A stretch of DNA of 64,000 nucleotides from Mucilaginibacter gossypii (lineage in GTDB: Bacteria > Bacteroidota > Bacteroidia > Sphingobacteriales > Sphingobacteriaceae), in NCBI RefSeq assembly GCF_900100945.1, contig NZ_FNCG01000007.1:210919-274918 (forward strand). The letters run 5' to 3'. The notes under the pieces were generated by a model, which worked only from the letters and a program-made list of their open reading frames with translations, was not told the origin of the DNA and did no database searches. The position numbers and the translations under genes were made by a program. Shown here one piece after another: positions 8,301 to 16,140 of the stretch (the first letter of the stretch is position 1; every line of letters begins with the position of its first letter).

Positions 8301-9013
8301 AAGCGCTGGTTCGGCAACTCGGCATCTCCGATCCGAAACTGGTCATTGGCAAATATATTATGCTTTGGGACCGCAAGGATCTCTACGCCCCGATCACCGG
8401 CGTTGTTAAAGACTACCATATCAAATCTTTGCAAAATGCCATCCCACCGGTTTTGATGGGCGCTTCTTTGAATCAGTACGCAAAACTTAACGTCAAGATC
8501 GATCTGCAGCATGTTGATCAAACGCTTTCAACTATTGAACGGCTATGGAACAAAACTTATCCTGCTGGAGTCTATGAGTATCAGTTCCTGGACCAGACCA
8601 TCGCCAATTTTTATAAAAAGGAAAATGCGCTTGCGGTGCTGTATGAGATCTTCGCATCGGTTGCCATTTTTATATCTTGCCTTGGCCTCTATGGTTTGGT
8701 TTCGTTCATGGCGGTACAACGAATCAAGGAAGTCGGCATCCGTAAAACACTGGGCGCTTCGGTGATCAATATCGTCTTTTTGTTTTATAAAGAATTCACA
8801 GTGCTCATTCTAATTGCCTTTGCCGTCGCTGCGCCGATCGGCTATTACTGCATGGAAAAATGGCTGCAGGATTATACCTACCGCATTCAGATAGGACCCG
8901 GCGTATTTGTGATAGCCATCGCCAGCTCCGTTTTTATTGCCTGGGTTACTGTCGGCTCAAAGGCGATCAAGGCGGCGTTGACCAATCCGGTAAAGAGCCT
9001 AAAGAGCGAATAA
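5387..9013 (+). CDS. Membrane AraC regulator fused to MacB/FtsX-type ABC permease
   Basis: 1208 residues. Residues 1-230 hold about seven membrane helices, and 265-365 an AraC-type double helix-turn-helix (LRSLAEKMDVHPNELSRIIN, then FNSKSTFNRAFREMTGQSP): this is a full membrane-anchored AraC protein as found singly in Bacteroidota. Residues 371-399 are a linker. From M400 (ATG at 6584) a complete 809-residue permease follows, with the canonical opening LKNNLKIAWRNLKRNKIY, a periplasmic MacB core (about 420-650), an FtsX block near 690-810, a second periplasmic part and a last FtsX block (about 1085-1200, VGIRKTLGAS). Such permeases work with an ATPase in efflux or lipoprotein handling; none is adjacent. 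It could be a sensor-transporter, or two genes joined by stop loss. An internal start at 6584 has only a weak ribosome site. Confidence 0.85.
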   Translation: MIFTHGMRIVANFLLENFTIKIGITEVAYLGAIYSSLGMAALLVVDKRSPRKNGWPLALALVLMQFSLVRIVAIKGRFPVDLPDSLLGLGPLIYFQVLKKCRPLEKLTSMHTWHFLPLLITLGIPLCYPAKATWLSAFSPVSVLLYLLAAHREIVAMYHSRTFIEGDRNRNEMEWLRRPLIVLGAVWLLLLILGTGHYVIIKNPVLSAIEHFLYLLSAMLLIWLAFRTFIRTQGNLDVPGTSAIKLNLNADLRRKGGQLKAALKLEHYYRDPELDLRSLAEKMDVHPNELSRIINAVFKKSFNELINEYRINDVMRKMQDRNYDHLTLLGIAYESGFNSKSTFNRAFREMTGQSPAEYKNELKNKRPTYNLGRTGHFAVRPSGHKTATIQAELELKRKLMLKNNLKIAWRNLKRNKIYTTINITGLSVGIAACLLIFLVIKYETSFDDYHQKRDRINRVVTISNGPGGVHAGVGTPLPITEALKLDFPQLEQVANIMQNSNSHYTVDDLQHTGVARKFREPLAYYADPEFFGVFDFKWLAGDRNTALSAPNTIVLSRQEANKFFGDWRTAMGKTVKFENARDLQVTGIFDDTPVNTDIPMKLAVSWATLTVAGGELYDSQQDWVSTFGAKNCYVVLPPGLTAERFNQDLLAFAKRHLPATPQKGESYQLQPLSDIHYNTDTTVYSGHPFSRQLINVIGLIGCFLLLIGCVNFINLATAQAVNRSKEVGVRKVMGSSRLQLVLQYMSETLIITTLAVSLAVVMAVLAVPMFNNLLDTELRRSFLNDPAIIMFLLGVIAAVTLVAGLYPAFVLSGFNPVAAMRNQVTAGRASGMSLRRVLVLAQFCIAQFLVIGTLVLLRQMDYFQNKPLGFNKDAVITVPVPADSLSRLKLNSLKNELLTQSGIKNVSLSLFGPSDKSGWATDIKYDNAAKPANFAVNLKWADREYFKLYEMQFVAGGPYPQGDVVKGYVVNEALVRQLGISDPKLVIGKYIMLWDRKDLYAPITGVVKDYHIKSLQNAIPPVLMGASLNQYAKLNVKIDLQHVDQTLSTIERLWNKTYPAGVYEYQFLDQTIANFYKKENALAVLYEIFASVAIFISCLGLYGLVSFMAVQRIKEVGIRKTLGASVINIVFLFYKEFTVLILIAFAVAAPIGYYCMEKWLQDYTYRIQIGPGVFVIAIASSVFIAWVTVGSKAIKAALTNPVKSLKSE
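6509..6536 (+). other. Tandem UUCG hairpins inside the fusion linker
   Basis: Two adjacent stem-loops lie in the linker-coding DNA: GGACA-CTTCGC-TGTCC at 6509-6524 and GACC-TTCG-GGTC at 6525-6536. Both centre on the very stable UUCG loop. Structured RNA of this kind is normal between genes and unusual inside coding sequence. The position is exactly between the AraC end and the permease start. Confidence 0.6.
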
Positions 9014-9628
9014 TTTTTTAATGTTACCCAGATCAACAGGATTGTAAGAGGCACTATAACCGGCAACATCTAAAGTATATAATGGCCATAGTCATCCCAG
9101 CCATCTTTGCTAAATAAAAAGCACGGATATTTTTTAGAAATGTAAGATTCTATCTGTTATCCGAATCAGCAACTTACCCTGCTTTTCAGGGGCGGAGCCA
9201 AAGCATGAGGTGAAAAGATCAAAGAGAAAGGCACCAGGATAATGGTTGGGCAAGCTGATGGAATTTTAAGGAAAACTTAGGTTGATAAACAACAAAGCCC
9301 GGTCGGCGCCGGGCTTTGTCATTGGAGGCATCAAGAACCGCCTTCCACCTCTCAGTACAATCTTTCCCAGCGTCCTGTGATAAGTGTAATATTCAATTTT
9401 CTTTAGTTTTTCATTTTCAAAGACATGCTTAAAACCGCGGCAACGCTGAATTTGGATGTCAGCCTGAATGGTCCGCGCTAAGCGGACCGAAACTTTGTTC
9501 AGCACTTTTACTGATCACTGCAGGATCAGTAAAGAAAAATGAACAGGGTATTAAATTGGGGTTATTTGACACAGATAAGGTATTTCAATTTGATATAGAT
9601 GGTTGGCCAATGATAGCCGCGCCTGTCC
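9014..9628 (+). other. Gene-free stretch with two hairpins
   Basis: No supported gene. A minus-strand open frame at 9266-9505 is made mostly of hairpin and low-complexity sequence and has no family look. A second hairpin, GGTCCGC-GCTAA-GCGGACC, lies at 9470-9488 in addition to the terminator-like one at 9292-9319. Plus-strand text near 9210-9270 (EKIKEKGTRIMVGQAD) faintly recalls an SDR strand-helix, but it is too short to call. Confidence 0.35.
9292..9319. terminator. GC-rich hairpin, possible terminator
   Basis: An 11-bp perfect stem (ACAAAGCCCGG with its complement) and a 6-base loop TCGGCG. Only a short T stretch follows (TTTGTCATT). It lies 280 bp past the fusion gene stop, so it may end that transcript. 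Confidence 0.5.
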
Positions 9629-9730
9629 GGCACCTACCGGCTGGGCTTCGGCTACCCGCAATCGTTCAATAAGCTATTCAAGAACAAGACCAAGTTATCG
9701 CCCCTGGAATTCCGGGCGATGTTTAATTAA
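9629..9730 (+). pseudogene. C-terminal fossil of an AraC regulator
   Basis: A short open stretch reads GTYRLGFGYPQSFNKLFKNK and then TKLSPLEFRAMFN with a TAA at 9728. This is the second helix-turn-helix and the terminal segment shared by AraC proteins. Upstream sequence in the same frame is not AraC-like and soon meets a TAG, so about 250 residues are missing. It keeps no start and cannot make a working regulator. Confidence 0.65.
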
Positions 9731-9800
9731 GCGATTGACCGGATCAATATATCTTCGCAACCTGGTATGTGAAATAGATCTGAAGGAATATCCGGTAACG

Positions 9801-10238
9801 TCAACTCAAAGCCCTTTTGTCCTGCCAAACAAAATCCCCCTTCCTTTCGCATAACAACCATTTGCCATTTACCCGTATATATTTATCATGGTAAATGGCC
9901 CCGATGGTCGACTTTATCTTGACTCCGTTTTCAATGCTGATCGTAGTTATCTGACTATACAACGTACCCTCGGCATCTTCGTTCTTTATAAAAACCGTAT
10001 GCTGCCCGTTGAGATGGAAAGCAACCTCAAAATTCCTGTTGAATTCTTTGAACGCTTCCGCCATGGCTTGCCGCCCCTGTAATTGCATGATGATTTTTCC
10101 GTCAACGGTCATCTCCGTAATGGCATCCTCGGTAAATTGCTGAACTTGCGAAGAAAAATCCTTTTTATCTGCCAGTATAGAAATCTGATCAACCAGTGCG
10201 CTAAGCTCGAGGCGATCTGCTAATTCTTGTATATCCAT
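9801..10238 (-). CDS. SnoaL-like / NTF2-fold protein
   Basis: 145 residues with the alpha+beta cone fold pattern: an N-terminal helix MDIQELADRLELSALVDQ, then FTEDAITEMTVDGKI, a helical GRQAMAEAFKEF and a long sheet ending VNGKWLLCERKGDF. Members bind small hydrophobic substrates, as isomerases, cyclases or dehydratases, or without known activity. Its ATG lies four bases after the stop of the upstream oxidoreductase, so the two form an operon, and its ligand may be a substrate or product of that enzyme. Confidence 0.75.
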   Translation of the reverse strand: MDIQELADRLELSALVDQISILADKKDFSSQVQQFTEDAITEMTVDGKIIMQLQGRQAMAEAFKEFNRNFEVAFHLNGQHTVFIKNEDAEGTLYSQITTISIENGVKIKSTIGAIYHDKYIRVNGKWLLCERKGDFVWQDKRALS

Positions 10239-10242
10239 GATG

Positions 10243-11283
10243 TTAGGCTACCGTGAGTACAATCTTTCCCTGGATATGACCTTTAGCAGCACGTTCATGT
10301 GCTTCGCGAGCTGCTGACAACGGGAATGTACTGTCTATGAGCACACTAATACTTCCGTCATTCAATAATTCAGCCAGCTTTGCGAGTTGTACCCCGCTGG
10401 AACGGACTTGTACCGATGATACGGTGATACCAAGCTTTTCTGCTTCATCATAATCCGCAAAACCCAAAGGATAAACCGGGAATAATGCACCCCCACGTTT
10501 TAACGTTTTCAAGAACCGGCCTGATGATGCCCCGCCAATGGTATCCACCACCAAATCTATATCCCGTACCACTTCGTCAGCGGGTGTTTGCGTATAGTCG
10601 ATGAATTCGTCTGCACCCAGATTTCGTACAATTGTTTCATGCTGCCCGGCCGCTACTGCTATTACCTTAGCTCCGTGAAGCTTGGCTACCTGGACTGCAA
10701 AGTGACCAACACCCCCTGCCGCGCCATTGACCAATACCGTCTTGCCTTTCAACGGTACCGGAACATGCGGATGAGGTTGTAATGGGTTGGGGTGATTATG
10801 GCCAACCTCCACCAAGAATTGCCAGGCAGTCAACAGCGACATTGGCGCTCCCGCAGTATGTACATGATCAATACTGGCAGGTTTAATTGCAAGATCAGAT
10901 ACAGGTACGCTCACATATTGAGCATATCCCTTACTTTCCCCGATGCTGAAAAAGCGGACCATAGCATAAACCTCATCGCCTATCTTAAAGTCTTTCACGT
11001 CGTTTGCAACAGCGGCTACAACCCCTGATATATCAGTACCGAGGATCATTGGAAAATCACCTTTTGGTTGCCACTCGGGCGGCAGCGAATGATAGCCATC
11101 GCGCAGATACCAGTCGGGAGGGTTCAGGGCAGATGCGAAAACTTTTACCAACACCTCACCGGTTTTTAGCTTGGGCATTGGTGCATCCTCGTAACGAAGT
11201 ACTTCCGGCCCGCCAAATTCATGTAACCTTACTGCTTTCATCAGCCTCCCGGTATGATCATTTGTATTTACTAACTCTTCCAT
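10243..11283 (-). CDS. NADP-dependent zinc-free alcohol dehydrogenase / quinone oxidoreductase
   Basis: 346 residues of the medium-chain dehydrogenase family. The GroES-like N-domain shows KAVRLHEFGGPEVLRYED and ALNPPDWYLRDG; the Rossmann domain has VLVNGAAGGVGHFAVQVAK, the AAxGGVG nucleotide motif of quinone reductases. Structural zinc cysteines are absent, as expected for this subclass. It reduces quinones or enones with NADPH in the cytosol. An alternative start at 11241 (MKAVRLHEF) has GGGAGG three bases before it and matches most homologues. It heads an operon with the SnoaL-like gene and is divergent from an HxlR regulator, the usual inducer pair. Confidence 0.88.
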   Translation of the reverse strand: MEELVNTNDHTGRLMKAVRLHEFGGPEVLRYEDAPMPKLKTGEVLVKVFASALNPPDWYLRDGYHSLPPEWQPKGDFPMILGTDISGVVAAVANDVKDFKIGDEVYAMVRFFSIGESKGYAQYVSVPVSDLAIKPASIDHVHTAGAPMSLLTAWQFLVEVGHNHPNPLQPHPHVPVPLKGKTVLVNGAAGGVGHFAVQVAKLHGAKVIAVAAGQHETIVRNLGADEFIDYTQTPADEVVRDIDLVVDTIGGASSGRFLKTLKRGGALFPVYPLGFADYDEAEKLGITVSSVQVRSSGVQLAKLAELLNDGSISVLIDSTFPLSAAREAHERAAKGHIQGKIVLTVA

Positions 11284-11346
11284 TATTAATTTAATTTCAT
11301 GTCTATTAATGACTTGTTAATGATGATACAATTGTCGGATAAATAG

Positions 11347-11395
11347 GTACTTTTGACAAGTATGTACTTTTAAGTATCTTATATACCAAAAAGTA
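11347..11395. promoter_or_regulatory. Repeat cluster, candidate HxlR operator
   Basis: GTACTTTT occurs at 11347-11354 and 11364-11371, and an inverted AAAAAGTA lies at 11388-11395, all in the short divergent promoter between the oxidoreductase and the HxlR gene. HxlR/YodB proteins are known to bind TAC/GTA dyads. The role is inferred from position and spacing. Confidence 0.5.
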
Positions 11396-11434
11396 TGCAA
11401 TGCTGAATACCAGAATTTTATACAATTGCAAGAA

Positions 11435-11842
11435 ATGAAAAATGATCAAATGGTGACGAATGAAACCCAACTATGTGCTGTAGATTATGCATTCAAACGG
11501 ATAGGTGGAAAGTATAAAGCCCGTATCTTATGGTACCTGGACATGAAAAAAGTACTTCGCTACGGAGAACTGACCCGGACGCTTCCTGACATTACTACAA
11601 AAATGCTAACGCAGACCCTGCGCGAGCTTGAGCAGGATAAATTGATCATCCGGCAGATGTACCACGAGGTTCCTCCTAAAGTGGAGTATTCGCTTAGCGA
11701 GACCGGACAGGAATTGATACCTTTCATCGCTCATTTGCATAATTGGGGGAAAAAGCAAATCGAGCTGGAGATGCATAGCAGCGGTAAACAAAATGACGAA
11801 CGAACAGCAAGTGTGTGCCGCACGGTATGCAATACCGACTAA
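11435..11842 (+). CDS. HxlR-family redox-type regulator
   Basis: 135 residues from the ATG at 11435; a TTG nine bases earlier is less likely. This is a winged-helix dimer typical of HxlR/YodB/HypR proteins. Visible are the N-terminal TQLCAVDYAFKRIGGKYKA with the conserved Cys, the recognition region RTLPDITTKMLTQTLRELEQD and the wing EVPPKVEYSLSETG. In this family the N-terminal Cys often senses quinones or other electrophiles. Divergent from the quinone-oxidoreductase operon, which it probably represses until stress. The C-terminal tail has two more Cys residues (SVCRTVCNTD). Confidence 0.87.
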   Translation: MKNDQMVTNETQLCAVDYAFKRIGGKYKARILWYLDMKKVLRYGELTRTLPDITTKMLTQTLRELEQDKLIIRQMYHEVPPKVEYSLSETGQELIPFIAHLHNWGKKQIELEMHSSGKQNDERTASVCRTVCNTD

Positions 11843-11967
11843 TCAGGTTCGGTTTCCAGTAATCTAACTAGTCGTACAATAGCTAATTGTATAATAACTA
11901 TCCCTCATTGGCTTTTCGCTTCAGGCACCGAAATGTAGCTTAAAGCAATAATGTTTAAAATTTATAA

Positions 11968-12864
11968 ATGAAGCTGCCGATCAGAAAAGTAGTTTTTGAT
12001 GAAAAAATCCCCTTTGGATTTGAAATTCTTTCGTTAGACAGTGCGGATGCCAGGTCCAAAGAGAATTTAAGAGCGCCGCACCGGGCATCCTTCTACCTGA
12101 TTATTTGGTTTCAGAAGGGAACCCCAGTCCATATAGTCGATTTTAATCCGGTAGCCGTTAAACCAGGTTCTTTTTTATTCATCAGAAAAGATGCGGTTCA
12201 GTTTTTTGACCAAACGAACGACTTTACCTCGCGGATAATACTTTTTACGGAGGATTTTTATGGTTCAACAGAACAGGACCATCAGGCGCTAAACACAAGC
12301 CCGTTGTTCATCGATCTCTTGGGTAATGGGGGGCATATTAACATAGCTGCCACGCCCAGGCTAAAAGAGTTATGGACGTTACTGGAAAATGAAGTTATCG
12401 TGGAAGCAGACAGTATACAGCCTGCGCTGTTGCAAAAACTTTTAAGCAGCTTTTTGCTGCTGTCAGAAAGGGAGCGTCTAAAGCAGGGGATCCCTGTCAT
12501 CTCCCGCGGTGCGCAGGCAGATCTTTTCATGGCATTTAAAAGCCTCCTGGAAATTGATTTTAAAACAGAGAAAACCGTCGGCTATTATACCGAAAAGCTC
12601 TTTGTTTCAGACAAGGTGCTGACCCATGCCCTAAATGCAATGATCGGCAAAACGCCTAAACAGGTGATTGATGAACGGGTAATCCTTGAAGCCAAAAGAC
12701 TGCTGGTTCATAACCGGATAGCAGTGAAATCCATTGCACTGTCCCTGGGCTTTGAAGAACCTACCAATTTCAATAAGTTTTTCAAAAAACATTGCGGTAA
12801 GACACCTGTCGAATTCCGCCTTGGATATAGCGAACCCCCAAAAGGCGCAAAAGTATCATCATAA
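11968..12864 (+). CDS. AraC-family transcriptional regulator
   Basis: 298 residues: an N-terminal cupin-like ligand domain (about 1-170, with PHRASFYLIIWFQKG and KPGSFLFIRKDAVQFF) and a C-terminal double helix-turn-helix (about 195-290, ending FEEPTNFNKFFKKHCGKTPVEFR). It probably activates the alpha/beta hydrolase gene that starts 71 bp downstream on the same strand. Its ligand is unknown. A full-length, intact gene. Confidence 0.9.
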   Translation: MKLPIRKVVFDEKIPFGFEILSLDSADARSKENLRAPHRASFYLIIWFQKGTPVHIVDFNPVAVKPGSFLFIRKDAVQFFDQTNDFTSRIILFTEDFYGSTEQDHQALNTSPLFIDLLGNGGHINIAATPRLKELWTLLENEVIVEADSIQPALLQKLLSSFLLLSERERLKQGIPVISRGAQADLFMAFKSLLEIDFKTEKTVGYYTEKLFVSDKVLTHALNAMIGKTPKQVIDERVILEAKRLLVHNRIAVKSIALSLGFEEPTNFNKFFKKHCGKTPVEFRLGYSEPPKGAKVSS

Positions 12865-12935
12865 GTCGGTAATCTACCTTTACGCTTATTGATTAGTCAC
12901 CGAATTTTGTGCCATACATCAAAAAAGGAGTGACT

Positions 12936-13703
12936 ATGTATTATGCTGTTAATAACATCAATCTATATGTAAAGGAAGAAGGCCACGGTAAACCTGCGTT
13001 ACTGTTCCTTCACTTTTGGGGAGGCTCAGCCGATACCTGGAACGGCGTAACCGGTATATTGAAGCATGATTTCAAGTGCATCAGTTATGACCACCGGGGA
13101 TGGGGCAGGTCAGATAAGCCGGCGGGCGGCTACAGTATTCCGGAACTGGCACAGGATACCCTTGCACTTGTTAAAGCGCTCGATCTTCAAAATTATATCC
13201 TCATCGGGCATTCCATGGGCGGTAAGGTTGCCCAATATATTGCGGCACAAAAACCGGATGGTTTGCAAAAACTGGTTCTGGTTGCGCCGTCTCCATCTTT
13301 ACCCACTATTCCGCCTGCGGAAATACTGGAAGGTATGAGAAGCGCCTATACCTCATTAGAAAACATCAACGCTACAATTGACCATGTTTTCAAGGCCGGA
13401 GATATTGGCCCCGATATCAGGGAACAACTGATCAAAGACATCCAAAGCCACAATGAATCATCGCGTTTAGGCTGGACAGACACCGCCCTGCAGGAAGACG
13501 TTTCAGCCGGGGTAGCGCAAATCGCCGTTCCAACCCTGATCATTGCCGGGGAGAATGATCTTGTTGATCCACCGCAACGCCTGGAAGCAGAAGTGAAAGC
13601 ACTGATACCCCGGTCGGAAATGACAATTATTAACGGTGCAGGTCACTTAATTATGCTGCAGAAACCCGGGCAGGTGGCAGCCTTAATTAAAGACTTTATA
13701 TAG
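12936..13703 (+). CDS. Alpha/beta hydrolase
   Basis: 255 residues from the ATG at 12936, which has AAGGAG nine bases upstream; a GTG at 12909 is less likely. The catalytic triad is visible as S93 (GHSMGG), D208 (GENDLVDP) and H237 (GAGHLIM), and HFWGG at 26-30 supplies the oxyanion site. There is no signal peptide, so it acts in the cytosol. Closest in style to the haloperoxidase/esterase-like group; the substrate is not predictable. It probably belongs to a two-gene unit with the upstream AraC gene and is followed by a terminator at 13807-13840. Confidence 0.85.
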   Translation: MYYAVNNINLYVKEEGHGKPALLFLHFWGGSADTWNGVTGILKHDFKCISYDHRGWGRSDKPAGGYSIPELAQDTLALVKALDLQNYILIGHSMGGKVAQYIAAQKPDGLQKLVLVAPSPSLPTIPPAEILEGMRSAYTSLENINATIDHVFKAGDIGPDIREQLIKDIQSHNESSRLGWTDTALQEDVSAGVAQIAVPTLIIAGENDLVDPPQRLEAEVKALIPRSEMTIINGAGHLIMLQKPGQVAALIKDFI

Positions 13704-13806
13704 GCGCTGAGTCACGTCGCCTCCAACCTTTATTGTTTGAACAGGGGCATGAACAGGCGCGTTCAAGACCTGCACTGTAAAGTTTACACCCAATATCGGG
13801 AATACA

Positions 13807-13840
13807 GTAAAGCCCTTCCGACTTCGCGACAGGGCTTTAC
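13807..13840. terminator. Hairpin terminator candidate
   Basis: A perfect 10-bp stem GTAAAGCCCT / AGGGCTTTAC closes a 14-base loop containing CGACTTCGCG. It lies 104 bp past the hydrolase stop. There is no long T run, so termination efficiency is uncertain. Confidence 0.5.
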
Positions 13841-13923
13841 CCAATCTGTTAAGCATCAATGAATTGTTTATCTCGCTGCGTTTCTTTTTTACTCACCTAC
13901 CGGCAATATTGAATTGCAATTTT

Positions 13924-14013
13924 CTAATTGACTGTAAATGATGTTAATTGGGTCGGCGTGCTTACAAAAGCATCGAACCCTTTCATGTTACTGGTATCAA
14001 GCTGAATCGCCTT
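13924..14013 (-). pseudogene. Possible fossil of an SDR gene, within the 13.7-14.1 kb gap
   Basis: A start-less open stretch between two stops reads KAIQLDTSNMKGFDAFVSTP, close to the ALQLDVSD...FDAFV segment that precedes the NNAG motif in short-chain dehydrogenases. Only about 29 residues survive, so the call is weak. The rest of the 13704-14136 gap holds the hairpin at 13807 and nothing else I can support. Confidence 0.35.
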
Positions 14014-14136
14014 TTATAATGCAAATTTGCGTTGCGATCATAAAATGCACGTATCCAGATTAATGCTTCTTGTATCCAAATCTTTTATTTGAAAGCAGCG
14101 GCTAATTTTAGACCCACTTTGTTTATCTTATTTATC

Positions 14137-14988
14137 TCAATTATCACTGATAATAAAACTGCGATCACTGAAGGCAGGCAGTTTTGATGCAGTTTCATAG
14201 AAATATTTTACTTCGTCCCTGTTATCCATTAGCCCTAAACTATAAAGTGCAGGAACGAAATGATCCGGAGTCGGTGCGGCCAGTTTTCCAAGCTGATGGC
14301 TTGTTTCATAATTTATAAAAGACGCCATTTTTCTTTCGTCAATTTGTTTTTTCAGCCAGCGATCGTATTCCGCTTCCCAACCGAAAGGGGTCATATCGCC
14401 TGTTTGAAATTTCTGACGCACTAATGGCAAATTATGAATGAGCGATCCGCTTCCGATGATCAATACCCCTTTCTCCCGTAAAGATTTTAATTGCTTACCC
14501 AATTCATAATGATAAACCGGCTTGGCATAATAATCAATGCTCATTTGAAAAACAGGAATGTTCGCATCAGGAATCAGATGCATGAGCATTGGCCATGCAC
14601 CATGATCCAGCCCCCAGTCGGTTGTTTCGGTAACTGATGGAACAATCTTCGTTATTTCATGTGCAATTTCCGGCGCTCCATGTGCGTGATATTTTACATC
14701 GTAATATTTTTTTGGAAATCCATAATAATCATAGATCTGTTCCTGTTCCCTGGAGATATTTACAAATGTTCCTCTTGTACACCAATGAGCGGAGACCACA
14801 ACCACTGCTTTTACATCGTAACGCTGTTGCAGCGTATTGCCTAATTCAAAGAGCGAATTCCAAAAGGGGTTTTCATCCCTTGACATCGGTATATTCATTG
14901 GATTGCCATGTGAAGTAAATAAAACCGGCAGTTTTTTTCCCTGACCAGGCAATCCGTCAGTATATTTTTCAAATTCCCGTAGATCCAT
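14137..14988 (-). CDS. ygiD: Extradiol ring-cleavage dioxygenase, 4,5-DOPA type (YgiD-like)
   Basis: 283 residues of the LigB-superfamily group that includes E. coli YgiD and plant DODA. It opens catechol rings such as L-DOPA between C4 and C5 with O2, using one metal ion. Probable metal and active-site histidines are H27 (TSHGNPMN), H68 (VSAHW), the HNLP segment and PDHFVPAL; GLDHGAWPMLMHL is the conserved central motif. Cytosolic, monocistronic, with its own 5' region. The physiological substrate in Bacteroidota is not known. Confidence 0.9.
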   Translation of the reverse strand: MDLREFEKYTDGLPGQGKKLPVLFTSHGNPMNIPMSRDENPFWNSLFELGNTLQQRYDVKAVVVVSAHWCTRGTFVNISREQEQIYDYYGFPKKYYDVKYHAHGAPEIAHEITKIVPSVTETTDWGLDHGAWPMLMHLIPDANIPVFQMSIDYYAKPVYHYELGKQLKSLREKGVLIIGSGSLIHNLPLVRQKFQTGDMTPFGWEAEYDRWLKKQIDERKMASFINYETSHQLGKLAAPTPDHFVPALYSLGLMDNRDEVKYFYETASKLPAFSDRSFIISDN

Positions 14989-15077
14989 CGCATTTAGAGA
15001 TAAGGGAGCTAAGGCTAATAATTTGAATAAACCTTAGCACTCCATAATTATTGGTTTGATAATAAAATGGAAAGATC

Positions 15078-15608
15078 TTATTGTTTCACAAATTGAACGT
15101 TCGCAATCAATTTCACCTCGTTGCTCACCACGGCACTTGTCGCTTCGCTAAGCAGGCCAAAACTGACATCGAAATCTTTCCTGTTGATCTTTCCGGTTAA
15201 CGAAAATCCCATCCGGGTGTTACCCCTTTGATCCTGGTTAATACCACCGAATTCGGCATTAAGTGTGATTTTCTTGCTTACACCCCGTAAAGTGAAAGTC
15301 CCGTGCACTTTATAATTCTCGTCATCTGCCTGCTCTACGCTTTCAGTGACAAACGTTAGTTTGGGATGGTTAGCTGCATCAAAAAAATCAGCACTATTCA
15401 AATGCCCGTCACGTTGTTCATTGAAAGTTGTTATGGAATTTATGTCTGCTGAAAAACTTCCTTTTGCTGTTGCAAAATTATCGTCCTCTGTTTCCAATGT
15501 AGCCTCAAACTTTTTAATATTTCCGGTTACAGTTGAGATCATCAGGTGTTTTACTTTGAATTGAATTTCCGAATGCATCGGGTCAATTATCCATTTTGTT
15601 GTTGCCAT
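15078..15608 (-). CDS. YceI-family lipid-binding protein
   Basis: 176 residues from the ATG at 15608; a start eight codons upstream is possible. The lipocalin-like barrel of YceI binds isoprenoid chains such as polyprenyl quinones. Typical strings are KWIIDPMHSEIQFKVKHLM at the start, FNEQRDGHLNSADFFDAANH in the middle and GKINRKDFDVSFG near the end. No signal peptide is present, so this copy is cytosolic. Divergent from an HxlR regulator across a short promoter region, implying control by that regulator. Confidence 0.9.
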   Translation of the reverse strand: MATTKWIIDPMHSEIQFKVKHLMISTVTGNIKKFEATLETEDDNFATAKGSFSADINSITTFNEQRDGHLNSADFFDAANHPKLTFVTESVEQADDENYKVHGTFTLRGVSKKITLNAEFGGINQDQRGNTRMGFSLTGKINRKDFDVSFGLLSEATSAVVSNEVKLIANVQFVKQ

Positions 15609-15640
15609 TTTGTTTATCGATTTAAGAATCATTTAGGGTA

Positions 15641-15699
15641 CAAAATTACCTATCTTTGCTAACTAATATATAGTAGTTACCTAAAGGGAAGTAGTTACC
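15641..15699. promoter_or_regulatory. Divergent yceI/hxlR promoter with repeated operator
   Basis: A plus-strand box TATCTTTG (15651-15658) and a minus-strand box TAATTTTG (15641-15648) both fit the Bacteroidota -7 consensus TAnnTTTG. GTAGTTACC occurs twice, at 15673-15681 and 15691-15699, exactly 18 bp apart, just downstream of the plus-strand promoter. This is a likely HxlR operator controlling both genes. Confidence 0.55.
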
Positions 15700-15728
15700 G
15701 TTGGGTAAGTACCAAATAAATTGACATT

Positions 15729-16070
15729 ATGAGCCAAAAGGAAAAAGTTTGCCAGCAAAAACTGATTGTCACGAGAGATGCACTGGAGGTGATCCAGGGT
15801 AAGTGGCGGATTCCCATTGTTCTTGCCCTGACTTTTGGCGATAAAAGGTTCGGTGAAATACAAAGGGACATTGTGGATATATCGCCTAAAATGCTGTCAC
15901 AGGAGTTAAAGTCACTGGAGACCAACAAAATTATCACCAGAACACTTTATGACAGCATGCCGGTTACTGTTGAGTATTCTTTAACCCCGCTGGGGCATTC
16001 CATGAAGAAGCTGTTGGATGAGTTGTTAAACTGGGGCGTCACATTCCGTAAAGAAGTTGTGGGGAGGTAG
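15729..16070 (+). CDS. HxlR-family transcriptional regulator
   Basis: 113 residues, a minimal HxlR winged helix. MSQKEKVCQQKL contains the N-terminal sensor-type Cys at residue 8; QGKWRIPIVLAL, then DISPKMLSQELKSLETN and the wing SMPVTVEYSLTPLG follow. Divergent from yceI, with an 18-bp-spaced direct repeat between the genes. The pair repeats the HxlR-plus-target layout seen at 11 kb, so the two regulators probably respond to related electrophile signals. A terminator hairpin follows at 16092-16140. Confidence 0.9.
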   Translation: MSQKEKVCQQKLIVTRDALEVIQGKWRIPIVLALTFGDKRFGEIQRDIVDISPKMLSQELKSLETNKIITRTLYDSMPVTVEYSLTPLGHSMKKLLDELLNWGVTFRKEVVGR

Positions 16071-16091
16071 AAATATTGCCGGGGATTTTAA

Positions 16092-16140
16092 AAAAAGTGA
16101 GTCCCGGCACTGATTTTTCAGCAACCGGAACTCGCTTTTT
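16092..16140 (+). terminator. Rho-independent terminator
   Basis: A 16-bp stem with one mismatch and one G-T pair (AAAAAGTGAGTCCCGG against CCGGAACTCGCTTTTT), a 17-base loop and a terminal T run. It lies 21 bp past the hxlR stop. Confidence 0.75.

Noticed and set aside
9266..9505. 79-codon minus-strand frame
   Set aside because: Composed of two hairpins and connecting sequence, no family pattern, no ribosome site.
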